Assembly (NCBI GenBank): GCA_016710525.1
Contig: JADJVQ010000036.1
Location: 1-63,857, forward strand
DNA from: Burkholderiaceae bacterium
Lineage (GTDB): Bacteria > Pseudomonadota > Gammaproteobacteria > Burkholderiales > Burkholderiaceae_E
DNA length: 63,857 nt
Direction of reading: 5' to 3'
Each line of letters starts with the position of its first letter. The stretch's first letter is position 1. A model generated the notes under the pieces. That model had not been told where the DNA came from and ran no database searches. It worked only from the letters and a program-made list of their open reading frames with translations. The position numbers and the translations under genes are program-made. Shown piece by piece: positions 1 through 7,405 of this stretch.

Positions 1-190
1 CCCGCCGCGCCGCTGGTGGTCGCACCGCCCCCGCCGGGCGTTGAAGGCCGGTGGCAGATCGAAGCGCGCGATGACGGACTCGAGGCGCAGTTCCTCGATC
101 CCCACGGCGTGCTGCGAGGGTTCGCCCTGCTGGGCAAGCCGACCGCGCAGCGCCTGGGATTCGCCAGACGGATGCCGGCTGTGTTCTCTG
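1..190 (+). CDS. C-terminal end of a rubredoxin reductase-like FAD/NAD(P) oxidoreductase (partial)
   Basis: Frame 1 is open from the first base. It reads as the last part of a rubredoxin-NAD reductase: a proline-rich stretch, then GRWQIEARDDG, LEAQFLDPHG, LRGFALLGKP and RRMPAVF. That beta-strand pattern closes the C-terminal domain of AlkT/RubB-type flavoproteins, which pass electrons from NAD(P)H to rubredoxin. The FAD and NAD domains lie outside the window. The family usually stops just after the MPAVF position, but this frame stays open far into the next gene, while the other two frames stop near 260. I therefore suspect a frameshift or a diverged tail around 185-200, and give only the part with recognisable similarity. 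Identification is by sequence pattern alone. Confidence 0.5.
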
Positions 191-247
191 GCGCGTCAGC
201 ACAGTGCGGCCGCCGTCTCAGGGGCCGGTCGGCCCGCGTGTACACTG

Positions 248-274
248 GCCCCCCTCCTGAACTGACCGGGGGGC
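248..274 (+). promoter_or_regulatory. G/C hairpin in the leader of the GDT1-family gene
   Basis: A GCCCCCC arm (248-254) pairs with GGGGGGC (268-274) across a 13-nt loop, 40 nt before the exporter start. No T-run follows, so it is not a standard terminator. It could be a leader structure or the weak end of the preceding transcript. I looked for the yybP-ykoY manganese riboswitch, which often precedes this gene family, and could not find its conserved core. Confidence 0.3.
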
Positions 275-314
275 GGCGTCCAAGCCCCGTGCGTGGACAG
301 TCGCACCTGCCCGA

Positions 315-890
315 ATGGAAGCCCTGCTCATCTCCACCGGCATCGTCGCGCTGGCCGAAATCGGCGACAAGACGCAACTGCTGTCGTTCATCCTTGCTGC
401 CAAGTTCCGCCGGCCCTGGCCGATCTGCCTGGGCATCCTGGTGGCGACTCTGGCCAACCATGCGTTGGCCGGCGCGCTGGGCGCATGGATCACCACCTGG
501 GTGGGGCCTCAGGCCTTGCGCTGGGTGCTCGGACTGTCGTTCATTGCCATGGCCGCGTGGATCCTGGTGCCCGACAAGTTCGACGAAAGCGAAGCCAAGT
601 TCGCGCGCATGGGGGTCTTCGGGACCACGCTGGTGGCGTTCTTCCTGGCCGAGATGGGCGACAAGACCCAGGTCGCCACCGTGGCGCTGGCCGCGCAATA
701 CCACGCTTTCGTGCCCGTGGTGCTGGGCACCACGCTGGGCATGATGATCGCCAACGTGCCCGCTGTGCTGCTGGGCGACAAGATCGCCACCCGCATGCCC
801 GTGCGGCTGGTGCACGGCATTGCGGCGGCCATCTTTGCGCTGCTGGGACTGGCCACCTTGCTGGGGGCGGGCGAGCGCTTCGGATTTTGA
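315..890 (+). CDS. GDT1/TMEM165 (UPF0016) family membrane cation exporter
   Basis: A 191-residue, all-hydrophobic protein of about six membrane helices arranged as two repeats. Each repeat carries the family signature: E-I-G-D-K-T at residues 15-20 and E-M-G-D-K-T at 113-118. These acidic motifs form the ion pathway in GDT1/TMEM165 proteins. Bacterial members export Mn2+, and eukaryotic ones move Mn2+/Ca2+ against H+. Length and repeat spacing are normal for a full bacterial member. The ATG at 315 places the first signature in the first helix, but no strong ribosome site is visible before it. The gene stands alone between a flavoprotein tail and a convergent minus-strand operon. The inner-membrane location and divalent metal substrate are family inferences; Mn2+ is the most likely cargo. 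Confidence 0.85.
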   Translation: MEALLISTGIVALAEIGDKTQLLSFILAAKFRRPWPICLGILVATLANHALAGALGAWITTWVGPQALRWVLGLSFIAMAAWILVPDKFDESEAKFARMGVFGTTLVAFFLAEMGDKTQVATVALAAQYHAFVPVVLGTTLGMMIANVPAVLLGDKIATRMPVRLVHGIAAAIFALLGLATLLGAGERFGF

Positions 891-957
891 GGGCCGCCGG
901 CGCCTAGGCCGGCCGTGGGAGTGGCAGGGTCGGTTCGAGGCCTCGATGGCCCTCGCG

Positions 958-2194
958 TCACCGGCCTTGAGCGCATCGAACAGCGAATTCGGCGCACTCG
1001 GCCGGCCAAACGCCGGCCGCTTTCACGATTTCGAACTCGAATCGGCCCGGGAGGCTTTCGTTCCCGTCGGCATCGATCAGCACGAACTCGAACGCCGCCT
1101 TGCCGGCATCGTTGGGCGAGACCAGGTAGTCGATCGTGCCGCTGGCCCTGCCCTTGTGCCCATCGACATCGATCGTGCGGCCCTGCGCATCCTTCCAGCC
1201 GACGTCGGAGCCCAGTACCTTGCGCCGGACCTTGACGACGTCGGCGGTGCCGGCCGCATACGCGATCCGGATGTTCGTCGAACGGCCCACCACGAACTCC
1301 CCCGAGGCCGACAGCGACGCGATGCGCGGCGGTGCGGCCGGTGGCGCCTTGACCTGGAAGTGCCGCAGGAACGGTTTGCTCTCGGTGCCATCCACGAACA
1401 CCAGCACGAAGGCGAATTCGTTGTCGTTGTCGCGGCGCGCCCGCGAGGTCAGGCTGCCGGCCTGCAGCCGCCTGCCTGCGGCCTGGTCGTCGGGCACGTT
1501 GACCGTCCACTGGGGTTGGCCCACTCGCCCCGCAGCACTTCGACGCGGATCTGCGCGACCGGCTTTCGGGTGCCTCCGGTGACGACCCAGAGCTTGCGGG
1601 GCTTGTTGTCGGCGATGAAGGGTTCGTCGAATTCGACCGCCTGGATCGCCCCCGGCGATCGCAGACCCAGGTAGGCGAACCCTGCCACCAGCAGCGCCAC
1701 CATCGCGAGCGCCGCCCAGCTGGCGCGGCCCTGCCAGCACGCCCGCAAGTACGCCCGCGGCGGACTGGACCCGCTGCGCCAGCCGTTGCGCGAGCCGGAT
1801 CGTCGCTTCGCCGATCGTCGCGCTTGCTGCCGCCTTCGGGCGAGCCCGCGTCGGCCGCCTGCAGCCGCACATGGACGGCGTCGTCAGCCAGGCCGAGCGC
1901 CCGCGCCCAGACGAAAAGGGTCGACAGCGCCTGCTCGATGGCGATCGGGTGATCGGTGCTCAGGCGCACCGCCAGGCGCCGGATCAGGCTCACGATGGGC
2001 TCGTTGGCAGCACTGCGGCGCAGTTCATCGACGAGTCCGTCCGCGGCCGCCTGCACCAGAGCAGCCACGTCGCGCCGCGCTCCAGGCAACTCGTCGAGCA
2101 GCAGCCCGCGCAGGACATCCGGCTGGCCCGCTAGCTCGACGCCCCGTTCGGACACCAGTCTCGTCAGCGCACCGGCAACAGCGGTCAGGTCCAT
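958..2194 (-). CDS. Receptor-like membrane protein A of the TerY/PrsW island (frameshifted)
   Basis: Paralogue of the next gene (2202-3473). It starts at ATG 2194 with GAGG before it. The N-terminal 100 residues or so are helical and have the LLLDELPGARRDVAALVQA pattern of a small adaptor-like domain seen in kinase-associated bacterial proteins. A membrane helix (ALAMVALLVAGFAYLGL) and two beta-sandwich, Ig-like repeats follow, the last ending FVLIDADGNES. The reading frame changes three times, near 1840, 1740 and 1510. Each time the expected sequence resumes in another frame, so one uninterrupted ancestral protein of about 410 residues is visible. This is either sequencing error or recent decay. 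The predicted topology is cytoplasmic N-domain with periplasmic C-domains. Last gene of the minus-strand arm. Confidence 0.65.
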
Positions 2195-2201
2195 CGTGCC
2201 C

Positions 2202-3473
2202 TCATCGGAAGTTGAGTTCTTTGCGCAGCGGCTCGCTGCGATTGCCGCGTGCATCGAGCAGAACGAAGTCGAGCACGGTCTGGTTCGAGTTGTCGACGTA
2301 CATGCGCCAATTGAACGAGCCGCTCTTCAAACCCTTGATCTCGGGATGCCGATCGACGAACTGGCGCTGCTTCCAGGTCAGCGTGGACGACACCACCGTG
2401 ACTTCGAGGGCCTCGGCGTCGCCATCGGGGTCGTCGAAGGCGACCCCGACCTCGAACCAGCGGCCGGGGCGAAACTGGGCGGGCAGCGTGATCTGCTTCA
2501 GCACGGGCCGGCTCGATGGAACCGGCAGGACCACGATTTCCCTGCTGAAGGGGGCACTGCGCTGCCCGTCGTCGTAGATCAGCCGGTACAGGAACACGCT
2601 GCGCACCGGCTCGCGAATGTCCCCGTACGAAAGGGATCCCGAACTCGCCACGCCCTGGGCGCGTTCCTGCGGCGTCACGTCATAGGACCACTCGGTTCGT
2701 CGCCACTTGCCGTTGGTCTGCGCGATGGTCACCTCGACCCGCTTGACGATCGCGTTGCGTGCGTTGAACGACACCCGCACGGCACGATTCTGGCCGTCGC
2801 CGACGAAGGGGCTGTCCACTGCGACGTCGGTGATTTCGACGCTGGGCGTGAACAGACGCATCGCGACCAGGGCCACCAGCAGGGCGGCCAGGGCCGCGCC
2901 CACCAGACCTCGGTTGGCCGTTGCCCACAGGCTTGCCGTTTGCCACAGCGTTGGCGCCTGCGCGGGCGCGTGAAGGCCGCCCGCGCGATCCTTGTCGTTC
3001 GTGCCTGCCGTACCGCCCGTACCTGCCGCTCCGCCCGTACCAACCGCGCCCTCGTGCCGCTGGCCGGCACGGGGGCCGGGCTCCCGCAGATCCGAGTCGT
3101 CGGCCACCCAGCGCCCGGCGGCGCCATCGCCGATCCAGTCGTCCTGGCCGGGTTGCGCTCCTGGCTGTATCGGTGCCGCCGCCGCCGCGCCTCCCGAGCG
3201 CTGCCAGACACCCACCGCCCATGCAGCCAGATCGACCGATACGGGTGTGTCTTCGCGCAGTACCCTCAGCACCTCCTCGGCCGACCGTGACCCGATGCCC
3301 GCGCGCTGCACGGCCGCGATCGCGGCGATCTCGCGGGCCGCACGAGGGACTTCATCGCGCAGCACGCCCTCGACCCGGTCCGGATCGGAACGCAGGGCCT
3401 CGGGCTGGCCGGCGATGATCCGGGCCAGGGCCCGTTCAACCGCGATTCGATGGTCGCTTCCGGTCGCGGTCAT
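2202..3473 (-). CDS. Receptor-like membrane protein B of the TerY/PrsW island
   Basis: An intact 423-residue protein. Residues 1-95 form a helical domain (RVEGVLRDEVPRAAREIAAI, then AAWAVGVWQ) resembling the small helical module found beside TerY-type kinases and vWA proteins. A Gly/Thr/Ala-rich linker covers about 95-170. One membrane helix lies near 185-205 (GLVGAALAALLVALVAMRLF). The rest is two beta-sandwich domains; the second contains FDDPDGDAE and ends FVLLDARGNRS. Its start overlaps the PP2C stop by 4 nt, which implies translational coupling, and the paralogue begins 8 nt downstream. It probably senses something outside the membrane and passes it to cytoplasmic partners, but this is inferred from layout only; no ligand or enzymatic motif is visible. 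Confidence 0.7.
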   Translation of the reverse strand: MTATGSDHRIAVERALARIIAGQPEALRSDPDRVEGVLRDEVPRAAREIAAIAAVQRAGIGSRSAEEVLRVLREDTPVSVDLAAWAVGVWQRSGGAAAAAPIQPGAQPGQDDWIGDGAAGRWVADDSDLREPGPRAGQRHEGAVGTGGAAGTGGTAGTNDKDRAGGLHAPAQAPTLWQTASLWATANRGLVGAALAALLVALVAMRLFTPSVEITDVAVDSPFVGDGQNRAVRVSFNARNAIVKRVEVTIAQTNGKWRRTEWSYDVTPQERAQGVASSGSLSYGDIREPVRSVFLYRLIYDDGQRSAPFSREIVVLPVPSSRPVLKQITLPAQFRPGRWFEVGVAFDDPDGDAEALEVTVVSSTLTWKQRQFVDRHPEIKGLKSGSFNWRMYVDNSNQTVLDFVLLDARGNRSEPLRKELNFR

Positions 3474-4808
3474 GGCTGCCCTCGATCGGCCCGGCCGTCT
3501 GCGTCGGCCTTGCCCGGATTGCGGTCGCGCGCCGGTTCGCCGCGTGGCGAGCGCCGCACGCCCGAGCCGGAGTTGGCGCTCTGGTCTGCGTCAGGTGCGA
3601 CGTCCGCGGCCGCCTTGCCAGCGCCTCGGACCCCGCCCGTGCCGGTGACTTCCGTCGGCCGAGGCGGCTCCGTCACGGGCGAACCCGACCGGTTCAGCCA
3701 CGGCTGCAGCACCGGCCAGCCGATGGCCAGGACGGCCACGACGGTTGCCAGCACGGCCCACGCCCACATCCACGTCGGCGCCCGCGAAGGCGCAGACACA
3801 GGCGCAGGCGCAGGCGCAGGCGAAGGCGCAGGCGCAGGCGCGGATGCCGCCCATTCCGACGATGCGCCGCCCGACGCTCCAGCCTTCGCCACGCCCATCC
3901 CGCCCGCGCTCGGGCTGGCCGCATCTGCGGCGAGCGGCAGCTTGGCCGCGTACGCCATCAGCAGCGTCACGTCATCGCCGCTGCCCTGCTGGGTGGCTTC
4001 GGTGAGCACGGCGGGCAGTTGTCGCGCAATCGCCGCCGTGCCCTGCTCATCGAGCCAGTTCAGGTAGTCGCCACCGATCTGCAGGAAATCGCGGTCGCTG
4101 TTGAAGGCATTGGCATAGCCATCCGTCGAGAGCAGCACCAATCGCGCGCGGGCGGGAACGCCCGCGACGGGCGCGACGATCTGTGCGGTGCGGAACTGCG
4201 TCGCGGCGTCCTGCTGGCACAGCGACGTGGTCATGTTGCCTGCCAGTGTGTCGTCGCCCGGCACCGGCCGGCTCACCCTGCGGCTTTCGTCCACCACCAG
4301 GCAGTCGCCGTCTCCGAGTTGCGCGAACCAGATCCGATCGGCACGAACCACGGCGGCCAGCACCGTCGTGCCATAGGCGAGCACCGGATCGGCGAGCAGC
4401 TGCGTCGGCCCCGCGACCGGGCGGCAGACCGGCCACCGGGACTTCGGCGCGGGTCAGCGGGTCGCCGGCCAGATCGGCCGCGACACGCTCGCGCCAGGCT
4501 GTCGCCAGCGATGTCGGGAACTGGTGCGAAAAATGGTCGAAACCGCCTTGTTCGCGCCATGTGCGCATCACGGCAAGCGCGCACTCGGCGGCAAACCGGG
4601 ATCCGCGGTCGCTGCGGCAATGCAGCGCCCCGCCGTGCCCGTCGGCCACGGCCATCAGCGCCGTGCCGTCGGCCAGCGTGTCGGCGAGGAAGGCATCCTG
4701 ATTGGGCCGTCCGTCACGCGCGTGGGACGCGCCCAGCACCGATTCGCCGATCACGGTCCAGACCGGGACGGGCCCGGCGGTCAATCCTGCATCAGCAGCA
4801 TCGCCCAT
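3470..4808 (-). CDS. PP2C-family Ser/Thr phosphatase with C-terminal membrane anchor (one frameshift)
   Basis: The PP2C fold is recognised from RPNQDAF (Asp38), VADGHGG (Asp56), QLGDGDCLVV, LLSTDGYANAF and GSGDDVTLL, which together give the acidic metal-binding residues. A Pro-Ala linker built on a DNA hexamer repeat follows, then one membrane helix (WAWAVLATVVAVLAIGWPVL) and a short charged tail. The catalytic domain is therefore cytoplasmic and tethered. One frameshift near 4420 (after VPVAGLPPG) splits the gene; the neighbouring frame continues VAGPTQLLADPVLAYGTT without loss. The ATG at 4808 lies 6 nt after the vWA stop. With the vWA protein and the divergent kinase it forms the TerY-P triad, in which the phosphatase is expected to reverse the kinase's action. 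Confidence 0.8.
3799..3841 (-). repeat. Hexamer repeat encoding the Pro-Ala linker of the PP2C protein
   Basis: GCAGGC-type hexamers repeat about seven times with one variant unit (GAAGGC). On the minus strand they encode alternating Pro-Ala, giving a stiff spacer between the phosphatase domain and the membrane helix. Such a run may vary in length between strains. Confidence 0.75.
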
Positions 4809-4814
4809 CGCCGA

Positions 4815-5498
4815 TCACCAGACGTCATCGGAGGTGTCGGCCAGCGGCACCGATGGCGCCTGGGCCATGCGGTGACCGGCGCCGGCGTCCAGCGGCATCG
4901 ACACCTGCCGGATACCGGTGACGGAAGCCCAGGAAATGTAGCGCACCAGCGCCTCGGGATTGTTCGCGGTGAGCGGCGCGATCGCCGGGTTGGCGATGAA
5001 CGCGTTGAGCACCGCGACATTGGCATCTCGGCCGATGGCGATCGCCAGGCGCACTGCCCGCCGGGCCCACGGCAGCGTCAGGAAGGCCTGCAGCGCCGCC
5101 TGGAAATCATCGGTGGGGTAGCCATCGGTGACGAGCACCAGAACCGGTGGAATCGATCGTTCGGGCATCGCCGAATCGGTCAGTTCGGCGCCCAGCAGCC
5201 GCAATGCCGCGCCCAGGTCGGTGTGTCCGCCGGCGTCGAGATCGAGCCAGGTCAGTTCCGACGCCGGGGTCGGATCCGCCACATGCCAGCGTGCTCCGCG
5301 GGAGAACGTCAGCGCCCGAACCAGCAGCTGCGCGTTCGGATTGTCGCGGGCTGCCGAGCGCATCTGCGGGATCGACTCGCGAATCGCCTGGTTCAGCGCC
5401 TGGATCTTGCCGTCGACCGACATCGATCCGGAGATGTCGAGCAGGAACACAAAATGCAGGGGCCTTGCGGACAGCGCCCCACCGGGTCGTTTTGCCAT
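4815..5498 (-). CDS. TerY-like von Willebrand A domain protein
   Basis: A 227-residue, single-domain soluble vWA protein with a complete metal-ion-dependent adhesion site: D21-x-S23-x-S25 in FVFLLDISGSM, Thr93 in GGHTDLG and Asp125 in LVTDGYPTDD. Size and motif spacing match TerY of tellurite-resistance-type systems. It sits between PrsW and the PP2C gene in one operon, the usual vWA-PP2C part of the TerY-P triad. Its likely role is metal-dependent scaffolding that brings kinase, phosphatase and client together; it has no catalytic motif. The first residues (MAKRPGG) echo the start of the PrsW-like protein upstream (MEKRPGG), perhaps by chance. The ribosome site is weak (AGGTC), so expression may depend on upstream translation. 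Confidence 0.82.
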   Translation of the reverse strand: MAKRPGGALSARPLHFVFLLDISGSMSVDGKIQALNQAIRESIPQMRSAARDNPNAQLLVRALTFSRGARWHVADPTPASELTWLDLDAGGHTDLGAALRLLGAELTDSAMPERSIPPVLVLVTDGYPTDDFQAALQAFLTLPWARRAVRLAIAIGRDANVAVLNAFIANPAIAPLTANNPEALVRYISWASVTGIRQVSMPLDAGAGHRMAQAPSVPLADTSDDVW

Positions 5499-5559
5499 GT
5501 CTTGACCTATCGAGATGCCAACAAGCGATGGGACGTAAAAACGTGCCGGAAATTCGGGA

Positions 5560-7107
5560 TCAGCGCACGATGCCCTCGACCGCGCCGAAATTTACCCGGG
5601 ACTGACGGATCAGGCGCATCGTCTTGCCCGGTGGAACTTCATTGCGGGTCATGCCGCCGGCCGCGGAAAACACCATCGTCCAGGTCTGGGTGCTGTGGTT
5701 GCGCAGGCCCAGCACGTCGCTGGTTTCGTCGCGCCGGACCACCTCGGCGATGCAGCGTCCGCCATCGCGCGGCACCAGCGTGCCGACGTCGCCCTGCATC
5801 AGCTGAGTGCCGGCCGACAGGGCGATCGTCCGCGGACCCAACTGCAGCGTGAAGGCGCCGGCCGGCTCCGCTGTGGCGACGCGCGCCTCGGCTCGGTCGG
5901 CTGCGCCGCGGTCGGCCCCGCCGCGGTCCGCGGCACGCGGCATCACCGCGGCGCGCGCATCGTCGCGCACCACCGAAGCGAAGTTGTGCGCGCGCTCCGG
6001 CGAGAGCTGCCGCGCTTTCACGATCGCACCGACCAGGCTGGCGAAGGCGGCGAATCCGAGCATCACATGAAGAAACTCGCCCTGCACCACATCCCACAGC
6101 GTGTGGATCGTGACCATCACCCCGAAGCCGATCGCGAGCAGCTTGAGCCACTGCGCGGGCCGCATCACCGCCAGCCCGATGAAGTACCCGATGTAGCCTG
6201 AATACGCGGCATGTCCGCAGATGTCGCCGAGCATGCGGGCCAGTGTCAGCAGCAGGCTTTCATAGCCGCTGAGCGACAGGAATTTCTTCTGGACCACGGC
6301 CGGAAGGAACGAGTTGACCGCCTGCTGCAATTCGGCGCCCCGCAGGCCTTCGCGCGCCAGCACGTCGGTCAGCTGCTGAGCCAGCCCGGGTATCAGCGCC
6401 GAGATCTGCTGCACGTTCGCGCCGCCGGCCAGCAGCATCTTGGGCACGTACTGACCCATGGTTTCGAGCACCGCGAACACCGTGCCGCAGACCACCCCGA
6501 CCAGGATGCCGTCCAGCGGCTCCCGAACGCCCACCTGGGCGCCGAGCGGCCCCTGGATGTTGCGGGCAACCCAGACGCAGATGCCGATCGGGATCGCCTT
6601 CCAGAGCTCTTCGTTCAGCCCGACTCCGAAAAACACCTTGGCGAACAGCGTGGGCAGGGGCACCGAATCCCAGGCGCGCGACGGCGGCAGTCCTCCGACC
6701 AGGAAATCGTGGAAGAGCACGAGCCACGGATGTGCAAACCACTCCTGCATCAGCAGGCCCATGACCAGTGCCGGCACCACCAGAGCCCACCACGGCCGTT
6801 CCTTGCCGCAAAGGCGGTACACGAAGAAGACGGCGCCGAGCGCGCACAGCAGCGCGACGATCCAGAACGCCAGCGGCATGTACAGCTGGAGCGATCGGCC
6901 ACCGGCACGGGCCACGGCAATCGGCACGCCGACCATCGGGCGGGAGATCGACCAGAACAGCCCCATCACCGACATGATGAGGATGGCGCCGGGCACCAGC
7001 ATGCCCTTCGAAGGCATCTCCCGCAGGCGGGCGAGCCCCGGCAGCAGCACCGAACTGCCCAATCCGGCCAAACCCTGTCGAAGCTGGCCCCCGGGGCGCT
7101 TTTCCAT
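5560..7107 (-). CDS. PrsW-family intramembrane protease with C-terminal beta-rich domain
   Basis: A 515-residue polytopic protein. The PrsW/CPBP-like signature is complete: E166-E167-x-x-K170 (LNEELWKAIP), FAVLE with Glu215, a histidine in GDICGHAAYSG (His299), and H335-T-L-W-D339 (HxxxD) in a late helix. PrsW makes the first cut in a membrane anti-sigma factor in Bacillus subtilis. About nine membrane helices lie between residues 35 and 365. After a charged linker, residues 418-515 form a soluble beta-rich domain resembling the C-terminus of the divergent kinase. The ATG at 7107 has a strong GGAGGA site. An in-frame ATG at 7266 also has a good site (AGGAG) and would add 53 residues of low complexity. 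First gene of the minus arm; its likely client is the anti-sigma factor at 9918-10598. Confidence 0.75.
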   Translation of the reverse strand: MEKRPGGQLRQGLAGLGSSVLLPGLARLREMPSKGMLVPGAILIMSVMGLFWSISRPMVGVPIAVARAGGRSLQLYMPLAFWIVALLCALGAVFFVYRLCGKERPWWALVVPALVMGLLMQEWFAHPWLVLFHDFLVGGLPPSRAWDSVPLPTLFAKVFFGVGLNEELWKAIPIGICVWVARNIQGPLGAQVGVREPLDGILVGVVCGTVFAVLETMGQYVPKMLLAGGANVQQISALIPGLAQQLTDVLAREGLRGAELQQAVNSFLPAVVQKKFLSLSGYESLLLTLARMLGDICGHAAYSGYIGYFIGLAVMRPAQWLKLLAIGFGVMVTIHTLWDVVQGEFLHVMLGFAAFASLVGAIVKARQLSPERAHNFASVVRDDARAAVMPRAADRGGADRGAADRAEARVATAEPAGAFTLQLGPRTIALSAGTQLMQGDVGTLVPRDGGRCIAEVVRRDETSDVLGLRNHSTQTWTMVFSAAGGMTRNEVPPGKTMRLIRQSRVNFGAVEGIVR

Positions 7108-7405
7108 GGTGTCCTCCGTGTGGGGACGATGTTCGTCGGTCAGTGCGCAGGCGTTCGCCGGGCCCGGCCGCCTGTGCGCGTCGATAGTAGCGCAGGGGGA
7201 CATTCGCCGGATGCCCGCGGCCATCCCGCCGGAAGAGGGGTTGATGTCGACGTGGCTGGTGGTCATGGTGAGGTCTCCTTGGCCCGGATCCGGGCGACAG
7301 GAGGTCTGGACGAAAAACGCCGCCAGACATTGAGCAATCGAAAATTATTCGATACTTTGCGCTTCGAATCTCCCGCCCGATCCGCCAGCCGGACTGGCCA
7401 TCATC
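7108..7405. promoter_or_regulatory. Divergent control region of the TerY/PrsW/sigma island
   Basis: This 298-bp gap separates the two arms of the island and has no gene of its own, apart from a possible N-terminal extension of PrsW. Rightward, TTGAGC (7330-7335) and ATACTT (7352-7357) are 16 nt apart and resemble a housekeeping promoter for the kinase gene. Leftward, a weak -10 (TACTAT on the minus strand, 7184-7189) could serve the PrsW operon. The interval 7330-7375 is clearly more AT-rich than its surroundings. Confidence 0.45.
7337..7353. promoter_or_regulatory. Inverted repeat between the -35 and -10 of the kinase promoter
   Basis: ATCGAA (7337-7342) and TTCGAT (7348-7353) are perfect inverted arms separated by 5 nt and fall inside the spacer of the putative rightward promoter. 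This is the position of a repressor operator. No regulator can be assigned; autoregulation by the island is possible. Confidence 0.4.

Noticed and set aside
200..314. yybP-ykoY manganese riboswitch before the GDT1 gene
   Set aside because: The conserved core was not found; only one simple hairpin is visible.
958..2194. Programmed frameshifting in receptor A
   Set aside because: There are three separate shifts without slippery sites or conserved structures, and similar breaks occur in unrelated genes, so errors or decay fit better.
3799..3841. Possible CRISPR-like repeat
   Set aside because: The units are 6 bp with no spacers and encode a Pro-Ala linker in frame.
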